This document shows, piece by piece, positions 9,899 through 20,330 of a DNA stretch of 36,390 nt. The stretch is from Chara braunii (taxonomy: Eukaryota > Streptophyta > Charophyceae > Charales > Characeae), in NCBI GenBank assembly GCA_003427395.1, contig BFEA01000010.1:5966278-6002667 (forward strand), written 5' to 3'. Position numbers and translations under genes: made by a program. Each line of letters opens with the position of its first letter. Within the stretch, counting starts at the first letter, position 1. The notes beneath the pieces are model-generated. The model was not told where the DNA came from. It did not search any database and worked only from the letters and a program-made list of their open reading frames with translations.

Positions 9899-10906
9899 TT
9901 CGTGATCGCCGCTTACCTGGCACCGGCGACATTGTTACTTGGTGCGTTGAGATGCTTCTCTGCAGTAAGGATACATTGACGCTGGTTTGATATAGTGGGG
10001 CCCAGGTAGAGGGGCCGACCGCTGGAAGGCTGTGGCGACAGCTTGGGAGCTGTGGCGACAGCGGATGTATGTATGGTGATGAGAGCATGCTGATTGTGGC
10101 ATTTTGGTTGAGGTGGCACTGCATCGCGTTGTGGGTGGTAACGAGGCTATGACCGGTCATCGAAATACACGTCAACTCAATTGGTGATAAATCTGTGGTT
10201 CGGGGCAGCTATCTCCAGGTTTGTTATTCCCATTCCTTATCTACCCTCTCAATCTCTTCTTACCGCGAGGAAGTGAGTCCAACCTTGAGTGTCCTCTCTT
10301 TTGTGTGAGTCGTGTGCGCTCTACCTTGAGAGACGACATTCTTCCCGGTGGCGCATCTGGCAGGAGAGGGCGGTGCCTTTGAAGGGCCCTGGTCGAAGCA
10401 CGGGTCACGGTCACCATACCAACCTACGGAAGTCATACACACAGACCATGTTGCTTTTTCCTTTGAGGCTCTTTGCTGCGCTGATAGAAGGGGTGTGCAG
10501 ACTGACAATCCTATACAGACGCTCCCAGACCGTCTATAAATATTTCTGGTTGGGGTCTGAACTGTCCACTGGCTGTGATAGTCGTCCTGATTGCGACGTT
10601 AAATAATTATTGAGGACTCTTGGGGGCTGTCCTTATTGCTTCTTGATCAGCCAGATCAGTCAGACGTAAGGCTCGTTGCACGCGAGCATAAAGAACGGCC
10701 AGGCTGGTCATAAGCATACACCTTGGGCACAGGGGTGGGCCGTTAATGGACACCTTAGACACTGCCATGGGATGATGCTCACAGACACGTTTGGATACAG
10801 GGGAAGGAGATTCCAATTGAGGACTCAACTGGCAAACACTATTGTACCCACTGTGCATACATCTGCTCACTATAGTCTTGCCCGATAATTATTATTTATT
10901 TATTTT
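9899..10906 (+). other. Long untranslated leader of copy 1
   Basis: About 1 kb between the primer-binding site and gag, colinear with 18688-20330 of copy 2. It contains one unit of the ~145-bp repeat that is expanded in copy 2 (10241-10388), a duplicated GCTGTGGCGACAGC near 10027-10060 and a TATA-like box. No conserved protein is seen. Confidence 0.65.
10535..10542 (+). promoter_or_regulatory. TATA-like box in the leader
   Basis: TATAAATA inside the block CCCAGACCGTCTATAAATAT, identical in copy 2 (19750-19757). It lies downstream of the LTR, about 400-500 bp before gag, so if functional it would make a gag-proximal rather than a genomic transcript. Function is inferred from sequence only. 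Confidence 0.35.
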
Positions 10907-12735
10907 TAGCACCGGCCAGACGCAAGCTGCGGTAGGTTCCAGCGAGAGTCCTAGTGCGGTAGGTTCCAGTGAGAGTCCTAGTGCGGTAGGTTCCAGCGAG
11001 TGTCCTAGTGCAGACAGCATCTGCCTAGCCGATGGGTGGATCAGCCGAGGGTGAGGGTACAACTGACGATAGGAGGCAGACACGACAGGACACAGGCAGA
11101 ATACCCGTAGTGTTCCAGTTTCTACTACCAGGGCACAAAAGAAGACTAAGGGCCGAAGCAAGGGCCCGTAATCTAGAGACTGCAAAAGAGGCAGCAACAA
11201 CTGTAGAACGGGCGTTGGCAGCAGCAGCTAGCGCGGTAGCAATGGCTACCTCTTCAGCAACTTCTGCTGCAAACTCAATTGGTTAGGTTCTGGGCATGCC
11301 GCTCAACTCGACCAGTTCACAATCCATCTCCAATACGTCAGGAGCTGGCTCTAGTCACATGACAGACGTGTAGTCCAGCTCGCGATAGAGAGGATCCGCT
11401 TAAGGCTGGAGGAAGAACTTAAACAGGCCAATAAAAGAGAGAAAGGGATTAGAGATAGGCGTGTCAGATTAGAGGGCAGGGAGGCAGACAAAGCTGCACT
11501 AGAAAGGTTAGATGACTCGACCCTTAACGACACCTGAAAGATTCTTAAGGCGAGCATCCTGTCCATGCAAGTGTATATGGATAGCAAACTGGACCCTATC
11601 CGGGACACCCTGCACCAGATCCTGAACGCCATGCACAGGCCAGGAGTCAGGCCAACAGCTTTGCCATCACTGTCATTCTGAGCGATGACAGGCCCGTATC
11701 CGCCTCAGTCTTGACCAACACCAAGCGGTACATCCACAACAGTCATGCTTCATCTTTTGGTCCAGCAGTTGGTGCTACACCCTAGCCGCCACCTGTCTCA
11801 CAAGCAGGACAACAGTAACCTTGGTACCCCAGCCGCCACCTGTCTCACTGAAGCCACCCGCCACCTTCTCAGGAGATAAGAAGGAGAAGGCTCTCAACAC
11901 ACATGGTTGAGAACGGTTCCAGTGTGGGTCAGGGGGAAGAGGATGCTGGTAGAGGAGGAGGTGATAACTGCTGCATCCTACTTGGCTTACAAGGGATTCA
12001 AGAAACATGGGTGATTGGGCCAAGACCCACACCCTAAAAAGTTTTATGCATTTGCTAGAGGCGTGGTGGCACAACCCTTAACAGGCGCAGATAACCACTG
12101 ATAGGTTATTGAAACTTGATGCTAGGAAGTACAAGTCCGTGCGCGAACTCACCACGGCCGTAGAACGTTTGATTGTTGTCCCAGGCATGGAGTACACTCC
12201 ACAGGTTTTGATGACCATGTTCTTGAGATGTCTTCCCACAGACATCAAGAACTTATTAGCCAGCGAGGTTCGACTAAAGTATCACACTTTTGAGACCTTC
12301 AGCAAGAAGGCCCTAGATTTAGAGGCTATGTTGGGTGGTGCTCAACCCCCCCCTACGGACGGGAGAAAAAGAAAGGTTCCGCAAGAGTGAAAGAAAAAGA
12401 GTAGTCGATTGATAATGGTTGATTCCGAAGGGAATCAAGCTAAGATCGATGATATTTCTGACCTTGTGGAGAGTTCAGAGTTAGACGGCGAGGATAGCGT
12501 TGATGGTAGCAACATCGCAGCGGTAGTCAAAACCAAGGTAGGTCGCCACAGCAAGGGCGGTCAACAGAGGAGTCAGGGACAAACCGCAAACCCAAACAAC
12601 ATAGCTGCTTGGGTTAAAGCCGATTTGGACCAAGATGTGTGGCGGGACCGTTGGCAGCGAGGAGCCTACATAAACTGTGGCGAGTACAACCATCAGCAGT
12701 TTAAATGCAGAAACTCAAAAGGTCGCGCAAAACAA
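10907..12735 (+). pseudogene. gag: gag of copy 1 (capsid/nucleocapsid), broken
   Basis: Retroelement Gag, the structural protein of the virus-like particle. In order there are: the nine-residue repeats; a basic then Ala-rich helical stretch (11032-11286, RRLRAEARARNLETAKEA); a charged coiled-coil-like region (about 11400-11640, VRLEGREADKAALERLDD); a capsid-like segment (12109-12390, with ARKYKSVRELTTAVERLIV and MFLRCLPTDIKNLLA); and a nucleocapsid zinc knuckle near 12670-12710. The knuckle reads YINCGEYNHQQFKC, so the first Cys of CX2CX4HX4C is Tyr. The domains lie in different frames with stops between them, and an insertion follows the knuckle directly. Similarity between the two copies supports the reading. 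Confidence 0.8.
10930..11013 (+). repeat. 27-bp tandem repeat, three units
   Basis: Three consecutive units around GGTAGGTTCCAGCGAGAGTC. Read in the gag-leading frame they encode a nine-residue repeat AVGSSESPS. Copy 2 carries two diverged units (from about 20341). Confidence 0.9.
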
Positions 12736-13768
12736 AGTTCGCAACTGGGATTTTTAGGAATACTTGTCCCTGACCTAACCACACCCACCTTGAAAACCAA
12801 CCACCCATACCCACTGTATACCTGACCTGTCGGACCCTTTACCTATCCCCACCTGCTAAAAAAGAAAAAAATATACCCAAACCTATCGTACGTGAACCTC
12901 TTCAGCATGTAACTGGCCATACCTACCCATGAACAATTTTTTTCAAAACCACTCATAGCTACAAGGACCCGAAGCGTTTGTTAACCACCCATACCTTACC
13001 CTACCGTCACAAGATTAACATGATACTTTTTATTTTATTAATATTATTATTTTATTTAATGTTTTTCGAGATGTGCGGCAACAACAACAGTTGTTACATC
13101 TAGTCACTCAGATGCTGCTATGGATGCATCTTGTGCTACAACAACCTATGAAACCTGTATAGCATCTGCAAATGCAACAACCCTCGGTCTGTCGCAAACA
13201 CATACACTCTCTCTCTCACACACACACACACACATATATTACATACACAGGGTGACACACATATGAAAATAGTCTAAAAATTTGAAAAACCAAAAATTAA
13301 AAAACAAATAGATGTACAATTCACCCTTGCGAGACAAAATGTTTGCTTCATGGAAAAGCGAGAAATTATGTTTGCCTCATGGGAAAGCGAGAAATTTGGA
13401 ATATGAAAAAAGCGTCACGCTTGAGCAAAAACACAAAGTCTGCAAACCTACAAGGCTACAACACTCAGATCGGGTATACCACACTTACCCGATGGGAACC
13501 TCTATCTGACCGTACCTACCCCTTTTTTTTTTTGACCNCCCGNACCTGTCCNCNCCCGTNTNTTTTTTTCTTTTTCTGGCCNCCCATACCTTTTTTTTTT
13601 TTTTTTAACTTCTACCCCTATCTGCCCCTACCCACCCATGATCTTCAAAAAGGGCAACATTGTCCGCTCTAACAACCACCACCTTTAGTTTATGCCTGCG
13701 AAGAACTACTCCTTCAGAAGGGGTACCCAAACGGCCAGGTACGGGCAACGATTACCCGTTTGCGCTCT
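12733..13768. mobile_element. ~1-kb insertion between gag and pol of copy 1
   Basis: Copy 2 runs directly from the zinc knuckle into the sequence that copy 1 resumes at about 13769. The inserted stretch is AT-rich and repeatedly carries CCCATACC/TACCCA-type motifs. It has a CT/CA microsatellite near 13207-13233 and T tracts with ambiguous bases (N) around 13538-13583. No transposase or clear terminal repeats were found, so its class is unknown. It is probably a non-autonomous element. Confidence 0.6.
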
Positions 13769-16700
13769 CTGACGCAGAAGTTCTTTCCTAAGGGTCGGTA
13801 TGCTTCTTCTCAATCTTGGGCCTCTACTAGCTCCACCTCGGGAAGCACCTACGACCAGTAAAAGTTGTAGCTGCTTCTACTATTGTTGAAGCAGGCGATA
13901 TACCCTCCCCGTTTCAAGCGTTGGCTGAAGCTATTGACTACTTAGTCACCCCGTAGACGCATCCGGACCCAAGCATACCCTGTGCGTTGGATCTGTCTGA
14001 AGCCTTAGAGGACCTTCAAGGTGAGTGGTCGGCAAGGGACCCTTGTGAGTTTTAGGTGGCACTAAGTCGAGGTCCTAGAGGGGAGCATTTCGCTATGGAA
14101 GTTGGTGTGGATGGCCGCAAGCGTGGTGCCTTTGTAGATATCGGCTCCATGCGAAACTTCATAAGTCGCAACCGCGTTGAAAGACTGTGCCTAAAGGACT
14201 GTATGCAACGCCCGATAACATCTACTTTGGCCAACAAAGAGCACACGATGGTGGAGGACTACGGTAGTATCTACTTTGGCCAACAAAGAGCGCACGATGG
14301 TGGAGGACTACGTTAAGGATATGGTCTGCACTTTCTCCTATCCAAAAGGCGAACTTAATCATAAAATTTCATTCCTGGTGAGCGACGATTTGCCTTTCGA
14401 TATGTTGTAAGGCATGTACTACCTCGAGGTTGCCAAGCCCCAGTTTGACTGGGACAAGAAGGTGCTAAAGCAGAAGTTGCCTAATGGGAGAACCGTTAGA
14501 CTGGCTAAGTACAAAGCCAGTAGGTTAATCGACTCCTATGGGTGCCTATCCGCACCTATGTTCCATAATTATTACAAACAGAACCAAGAGGAAGGTACAT
14601 ACCTAGTCTATGTCACCGAGAGAGGGGAGGACGTTAAAACATCCCTAGAGATACAAAATACCGTCGCTAAGTACCCTGATCTGTTTGAGGAGCCAAGAGT
14701 CGTAGACAGGAAGGGTTGTTCATGCTATAGAAATCATCTCAGGTAGCAAAACACCTGAAGAGAGAATCTATAGGATAACACCGGCCGAGTTGGACGAGCT
14801 GCGACGACAACTGAAAGAGCTCACAGAGAAGCGATGGATACGGCCTAGCACCTCCCCCTTTGGCTTACCAAGTATTATTTGTCCCAAACAAATAAGGAAC
14901 ACCTCAATGCCATCACTACCATACATCGATGACTTATTGGATACGGTGCAAGGATAAGACCAGAGGATCAACACAAAAACGAATTTCATACCAGGTACGG
15001 ACTGTACGAGTTTATGGTGATGCCCTTTGGCCTTTGCAAGGCTCCGGGTACATTCCGACTCGCCATAAATAGAATCTTCCATGACTACTTAGATAAGTTC
15101 ATCGTCGTGTACCTCGATGATATACTTATCTTCAGCAAGACTGTCGAGGACCATGCTCAGCATGTAGACAAGGTGCTTTCACTCCTTTAGCAACACAAAA
15201 ATAAGGTAAACTCAAAAAAATGTGAGTTCGGTCCCACTCGAATCTTGCACTTGGGTCATGAAGTCTACGCAAATGGGATTAGGCCCGAAGGTGCGAAGGT
15301 GGCTAGCATACGTGACTGACCACGACCCAGTCGGTGATTGAGGTTATATCATTTTTGGAAATGTGTGGTTATTACCACAACTTCGTTAAGAACTATAGCA
15401 CGATCACATCTCCCTCGACTTATCTAACTCGACTTGATTTCCCATGGGAATGAACCGACGAGTGTGAGGCAACTCCCAAAAGTTTCAAGCATGCACTCGT
15501 GCACCATGAGATTCTCATGATACCGGATCCTCAAAGGTCGTTTGTTGTAACCACTGCGCAAGTCAATACAACATCGGTGCAGTGTTCCACCCATAAGATG
15601 GAACTGTATGCCCTCAACAAGGCACTTGTCCACTAGAGGCACTATTTGTTAGGAAGGATCTTCTATTTGAGAACTGACCATCTGAGAATTACCATTTATT
15701 CTTGACTAATTTGCACAAGAATCTTAAACTTCAAACCAATCATTTTCATGTTTTAATTAACAATTATTTGAAAGAAATATATAGTTTTAATAGAAAAAAT
15801 ATTCAATTGCGTGTAAACAGGCAAAGTATTAGTCCAATTACAGTAATAACTAAAGGTAAGATTAGTACTATTTCATTGCAAAAAAGAATCGAATTTACTA
15901 AGCTACTGAAAAATTTGCAATCCCTCAAGTGGATCAAGACACAACCGGTTCTCTTCGATGCACTCAAGCGCCGGATTGAAGTCGTAGATCAATATGATTT
16001 CAAACTAGACTATGTGAAAGGAGAGTACAAGGTTGCGGATGCATTGTGTCTAGGGCAGATTACCTAGGTGCGTTGATTTATGAATTTGACCTTTCTAAGA
16101 ACGTTACTTAGTCCTTGGGGGAAGCCTACAAGGAAAACCCTATCACGACGGACATCATCAACAAACTAGAGGCCAAAGACAAGGCCACCACTAATGAGTT
16201 TGTGATGGTGGATGAATTACTCTTCCTTGAGAAGGCAAGGTTTCAAAGGTTAGTTGTTCCATCCAGCGAGATTTTGCGCATAGTTTGTTTTTAGGTGGGT
16301 GTCACGACGCAACACGACATTTCATCTATAAAATTACTAGTGTTAATTTAGTACAACGATTCTGGCGGCCTAACATGCTTGGTCGATGCAAAAAAGTATG
16401 TATAGGCTTGTTAGGTCTGTCAACTGGACAAGCCGCGTACTCAAGCTCCGCTTGGGTTACTAAAGCCTCTACCCATCCCTTCTGGTCCGGAGCAAAGTAT
16501 CTCCATGGACTTCATGGATACCCTCGTGCCCAACAAAAGTGGCAAGAGACATTTTCGTCATAGTTGATAGTTTCACTAAATTTGCTAGACTAATTGTCAT
16601 GCCGAAGACTGTCAGGACTGAACACGTCATCAAGTTACTCATGGATAAATGGGTGCGTGACTTTGGACTGCCAAATATGATCGTTAGTGATAGAGATGTG

Positions 16701-17554
16701 TGTTTCATAAACGAGATGTGGAAGAAGGTCACTGAATAGATGGACAACCAGCTCCAAATGACTTCTGGGAATCATCCCCAACCCCATGGGCAAGATGAAC
16801 ATATGAATCGGTTGGTGCAACATTTGCTGAGGCATTATACTAAGCCCTACCAGGATGACGGGAATGAGAAATTACCTCTCATCGCCAGTTTGTACAAATA
16901 ATGTTGTACACAACACCATCGGGGTCAACCCGAATCAGCTGCGCCTGGGGTGGAAGCCTAGATCTACACTAGACTTCCTCCTTCCTGAAAAGCGACCTGC
17001 TGCAACTCCTGAAACCATCGAGTTTGGTGTCCGACATGAGAAGTTGTTGCAGCAAGTTGTCGAGAACATCAAGAAGTCTTAGGAAACAATGATTGCTTCC
17101 GAGAAAAAACATCGCCAACAGTCCACATTTCAGGTAGGGGAACGTGTCTGGGTTAACGCTAGTGAACTGGGACAGGAGTTCGGCGGCTCTAGGAAACTAA
17201 TGCCTCAGTACTTCGGTCCGTGAAAAGTTCTTGGATATTGTGGGCAGTGAGATGGATGGTCCCTCGTACGTTATCCGTATCCCTGGTCACTTATGCACTC
17301 ACCTTGTGTTTCATGCCTCAAAGCTCGCTCCTTTGGCCGAGACAGAACAGTTCCATCAAAGAGATTTATGCTGCCTCCAACCATGGATGACCACGTGGAC
17401 GTTGACGATATCTTGGAGCACAGAGACACGCATGTTCCCAAGCCAACTGGAAGGGGTATACCGCCTAAATTTCTAAGGGAGTACAAAACTTGGTTAAGGC
17501 ATCATACTGATCCGAAGGAAGATCGGTGGTTTACCAGGGAAGAGCTGGTCTAAA
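13769..17554 (+). pseudogene. pol: pol of copy 1 (PR-RT-RNase H-IN-chromodomain-like), broken
   Basis: Retroelement polyprotein. The protease region (about 14056-14250) has AFVDIGSMRNFIS, where the usual D-T/S-G is D-I-G. A linker contains KYPDLFEEPR (about 14690). RT follows with WIRPSTSPFG and the catalytic YLDD (15110-15121), but the block holding the upstream LKSGYHQI-type motif is deleted near 14930. RNase H is interrupted by an AT-rich insertion (15686-15920). Integrase keeps the zinc-binding His/Cys region (from about 16290), DFMDTLV, IVSDRD (about 16680) and a Glu codon in HGQDE (16797-16799). The C-terminus (17293-17553) ends in a chromodomain-like stretch containing WLRHHTDPKEDRWFTREEL. 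Multiple stops and frameshifts make it non-functional. Confidence 0.85.
15686..15920 (+). other. AT-rich organelle-like insertion in RNase H of copy 1
   Basis: Copy 2 reads continuously from GAGAACTGACCATC into CCCTCAAGTGG, where copy 1 has about 235 extra bases. The insert is far richer in A and T than its surroundings and stays open in one plus frame, with Lys/Asn/Ile-rich residues (for example ISPITVITKGKIS). That composition fits a plastid or mitochondrial coding fragment. I could not assign the gene. Confidence 0.55.
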
Positions 17555-17638
17555 CAACTCCTCAGATCATGGCCGAGTCTGAAAGGAAAGTGAAGGGGAA
17601 GGCACCGACATGAAGCATCTCAGTGGACTTTCGAAGCT

Positions 17639-17651
17639 AAGAGGGATGGAA
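17639..17651 (+). other. Polypurine tract
   Basis: AAGAGGGATGGAA directly abuts the TG of LTR2. It is the expected plus-strand primer for copy 1 and fixes the LTR2 left edge. The equivalent in copy 2 is deleted. Confidence 0.75.
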
Positions 17652-18669
17652 TGCGAGGAACGAGCCCTTACGGGGCCCCTATCAAACATACACATGTCCC
17701 AGGCAGAGACCCCCAGCAAGCCAAGTGCCCGCCCTACGTGAAGGCGATCCCGAATATTGATCAGAGGCCAAAATTCAACATTTCATATATGGGTATTCAG
17801 GCTGTTGCAGCCCACCAATCGGTTGAATGAACGCATGAGCCTCACTAAGTTGCGTCGTACAGTTGGCCCAGACCTTGGCAGTTGCACCTCGACACAAACA
17901 CACAAAGTAGGCCCGATACATCATGAAGTGGCCACCGGCCTATGCAAAAGCAGTACAGTTGGCCCAGACCTTGGCAGTTGCACCTGGGCACATACACACC
18001 TGCCGCGGGGTCCTGTGCAAATGCAGCAAACGGCCCAAGCCCGAAGACTCAAGTCGTGCCGAACTGTAAAGGGCCGAGGCACTCAACTGTAGTCTCTCGC
18101 CTGGGCGCAGGAACTGGGGCCCAACAGGAAGCTATTGGAAGCGTCCAGCCAGGCCACACGCAACATTCATGAGGTTGTCACTTTCATATAGGAAGACAGG
18201 CAACCCAGCCCAGGCATTCTGGCCTATGTGGGAAATGCGATCACGCTGCTGCGCTGCTGCATTGGACATTGCGCATCGAGGTGAGGAGGTCCGCTGCAAG
18301 GCAGCGGTGTGTGGGTTATCAAGGTCTGATGAGGGTGACGAGATACATACCTGGTGCATGAAGAGAGGTTGGCTAAGGTGTTGACATCATGTACATTGAT
18401 ATTCGAGAGTTGAAGTGAGCCTGTTGCGTGAACACAGCTATAGGTAGGATAATCTAATAAGGTAGGCTAGGCGTTGGGAGCCCGACAGAAAGGAGCGACT
18501 TTGGATATTGTGTTCGTGTGGCCTGAAGGCTTGAACATTGGCTCATTACTTCATTGTATTGCTCTAATCGGATAGATTTTCGATGCAATTGTGCTCTCTG
18601 CTTGTACACAACTACTTTGACATCTGTGCGATTTTGCACTGTATATCGTTCACACTCATATTCCTTGCA
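17652..18669 (+). repeat. LTR2 (shared middle LTR)
   Basis: 1018 bp from TGCGAGGAACGAGCCC to TTCCTTGCA, colinear with LTR1. It carries a duplicated CAGTTGGCCCAGACCTTGGC segment (near 17861 and 17958), seen once or not at all in the other LTRs. It has no host flank on either side: polypurine tract on the left, primer site on the right. Confidence 0.88.
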
Positions 18670-18672
18670 ATT

Positions 18673-18687
18673 TGATATCGAAGCTGG
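18673..18687 (+). other. Degenerate primer-binding site of copy 2
   Basis: TGATATCGAAGCTGG occupies the same place after LTR2 as the site after LTR1, with a change in the leading TGG. It is recognised mainly by position. Confidence 0.55.
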
Positions 18688-19010
18688 TTCATGATCGTCG
18701 CTTACCTGGCATCAGCGAGATTGTTACTTGGTGCGTTGAGATGCTTCTGTGCAGTAAGGATACATTGACGCTGGTTTGATATAGCGGGGCCCAGGTAGAG
18801 GGGCCGACCGTTGGAAGGCTGTGGCAACAGCGGATGTATGTATGGTGATGAGAACATATTGATGTGGCATTTTGGCTAAGGTGGCATTGCATCGAGTTGT
18901 GGGTGGTACCGAGGCCATGACCATCATCGAAATGCACGTCAACTCAATTAGTGAGAAATCTGTGGTTGGGGACAGCTATCTCCAGGTACGTTGTTCCCAT
19001 TCCTTATGTA

Positions 19011-19612
19011 CCCTCCTCAGTTTCTTCTTGCCGCGAGGAAGTGAGTCCAACCTTGAGTGTCCTCTCTTTTGTGTGAGGAGTTGTGTGCGCTTTACCTTGA
19101 GAGGCGACATTCTTCCTGGTGGCGCATCTGGCAGGAGAGGGCAATGCCTCTGAAGGCCCTCTCAATCTCTTCTTACCGTGAGGGAGCGACTCCAACCTTG
19201 AGTGTCCTCTCTTTTGTGTAAGGAGTCGTGTGTGCTCTACCTTGAGAAACGACATCCTTCCCGGTGGCGCATCTGGCAGGAGAGCGCACTGCCTCTGAAG
19301 GCCCTCTCAATCTCTTTTTACCGCGAGGAAGTGACTCCAACATTGAGTGTCCTCTCTTTTGTGAGGAGTTGTGTGACGACATTCTTCCCGGTGGCGCATC
19401 TGACAGAAGAGGGCAGTGCCTCTAAAGGCCCTCTCAATCTCTTTCGGTGGCGCATCTGGCTGGAGAGGGCAGTACCTGTGAAGGCCCTCTCAATATCTTC
19501 TTGTCGGGAGAAAGTGAGTCCAACCTTGAGTGTCCTCTCTTTTTTGTGAGTCGTGTGCGACCTTGAGAGACGACATTCTTCCCGGTGGCGCATCTGGCAG
19601 GAAGCGCACGGG
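19011..19612 (+). repeat. Minisatellite-like expansion in the copy 2 leader
   Basis: About five head-to-tail units, each beginning CCCTCTCAATCTCTTCTTAC, passing through CCTTGAGTGTCCTCTCTTTT and GGTGGCGCATCTGGC, and ending near CCTCTGAAGG. Unit four is internally deleted. Copy 1 has a single unit (10241-10388), so the expansion followed separation of the two copies. Confidence 0.9.
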
Positions 19613-19749
19613 TCACGGTCACTATACCAACCTATGAAAGTCGTACACGCAGGCCATGTTGCTTTGTCCTTTGAGGCTCTTCGCTGCGCTGATAGAAGGG
19701 GTATGAAGACTGACCAGTTCCAGTTTTATGCAGACGCTCCCAGACCGTC

Positions 19750-19757
19750 TATAAATA
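19750..19757 (+). promoter_or_regulatory. TATA-like box in the copy 2 leader
   Basis: TATAAATA in the same conserved context as at 10535 in copy 1. The surrounding block is nearly unchanged between copies. Confidence 0.35.
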
Positions 19758-20099
19758 TTTCTGGTTGGGGTCTGAATTGTCCACTGGTTGTGATCGTCGT
19801 CCTGATTGCGACGTTAAATAATTCATGAGGCCTCTTAGAGGATGTCCTTAAATTGCCTCTTGATCAGCCAGATCAGTTGGGCATAAGGCTCGTTGAACAC
19901 GAGGATAAAAAATGAGCAGGCTGGTCATAAGCATACACCTTGGGCATAGGGGTGGGCTGTTATTAATGTACACCTTAAACACTGCCGCTTGATGATGTTC
20001 ACAGACACGTTTGGATACAGAGGAAGGAGATTTCAATTTAGGACTCAATGGGCAAACACTATAGTACCCATTATGCATACATCTGCTCACTATAGTCTA

Positions 20100-20296
20100 T
20101 TTTAATTTTTGATTAGTTGGTGGACAAACTGCTAACACCTGACAAACAACCTAAAGTAGGACTACGATGTTTTACCATAGCCAGTTCTTCTCGAAGCTCC
20201 TATAAGAGAACTAATCAAGGTAGAGGTAGGTTACAGTGTACAATCTGTGCATGTGTTGTTGAAGCTACTTGAACGGTAGCCTAGGTAACTCACACC
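20100..20296. other. ~200-bp insertion (or segment lost from copy 1)
   Basis: Both copies share CTCACTATAGTCT on the left and GATAATTATTATTTATTTA on the right; only copy 2 has the sequence between. No terminal repeats or coding signal were recognised, so insertion and deletion cannot be told apart. Confidence 0.55.
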
Positions 20297-20330
20297 GGAT
20301 AATTATTATTTATTTAGTTTTATTGGCCAA

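Larger units (their letters stand above)
18688..20330 (+). other. Leader of copy 2
   Basis: Colinear with the copy 1 leader but about 0.6 kb longer. The extra length comes from expansion of the ~145-bp repeat (19011-19612) and about 200 bp of extra sequence (about 20100-20296) absent from copy 1. TATAAATA is conserved at 19750-19757. No protein is supported. Confidence 0.65.

Noticed and set aside
9861-10175. Minus-strand frames in the LTR/leader that recur at 18689-18942
   Set aside because: Conservation comes from the repeated LTR leader DNA; frames are disrupted differently in each copy.
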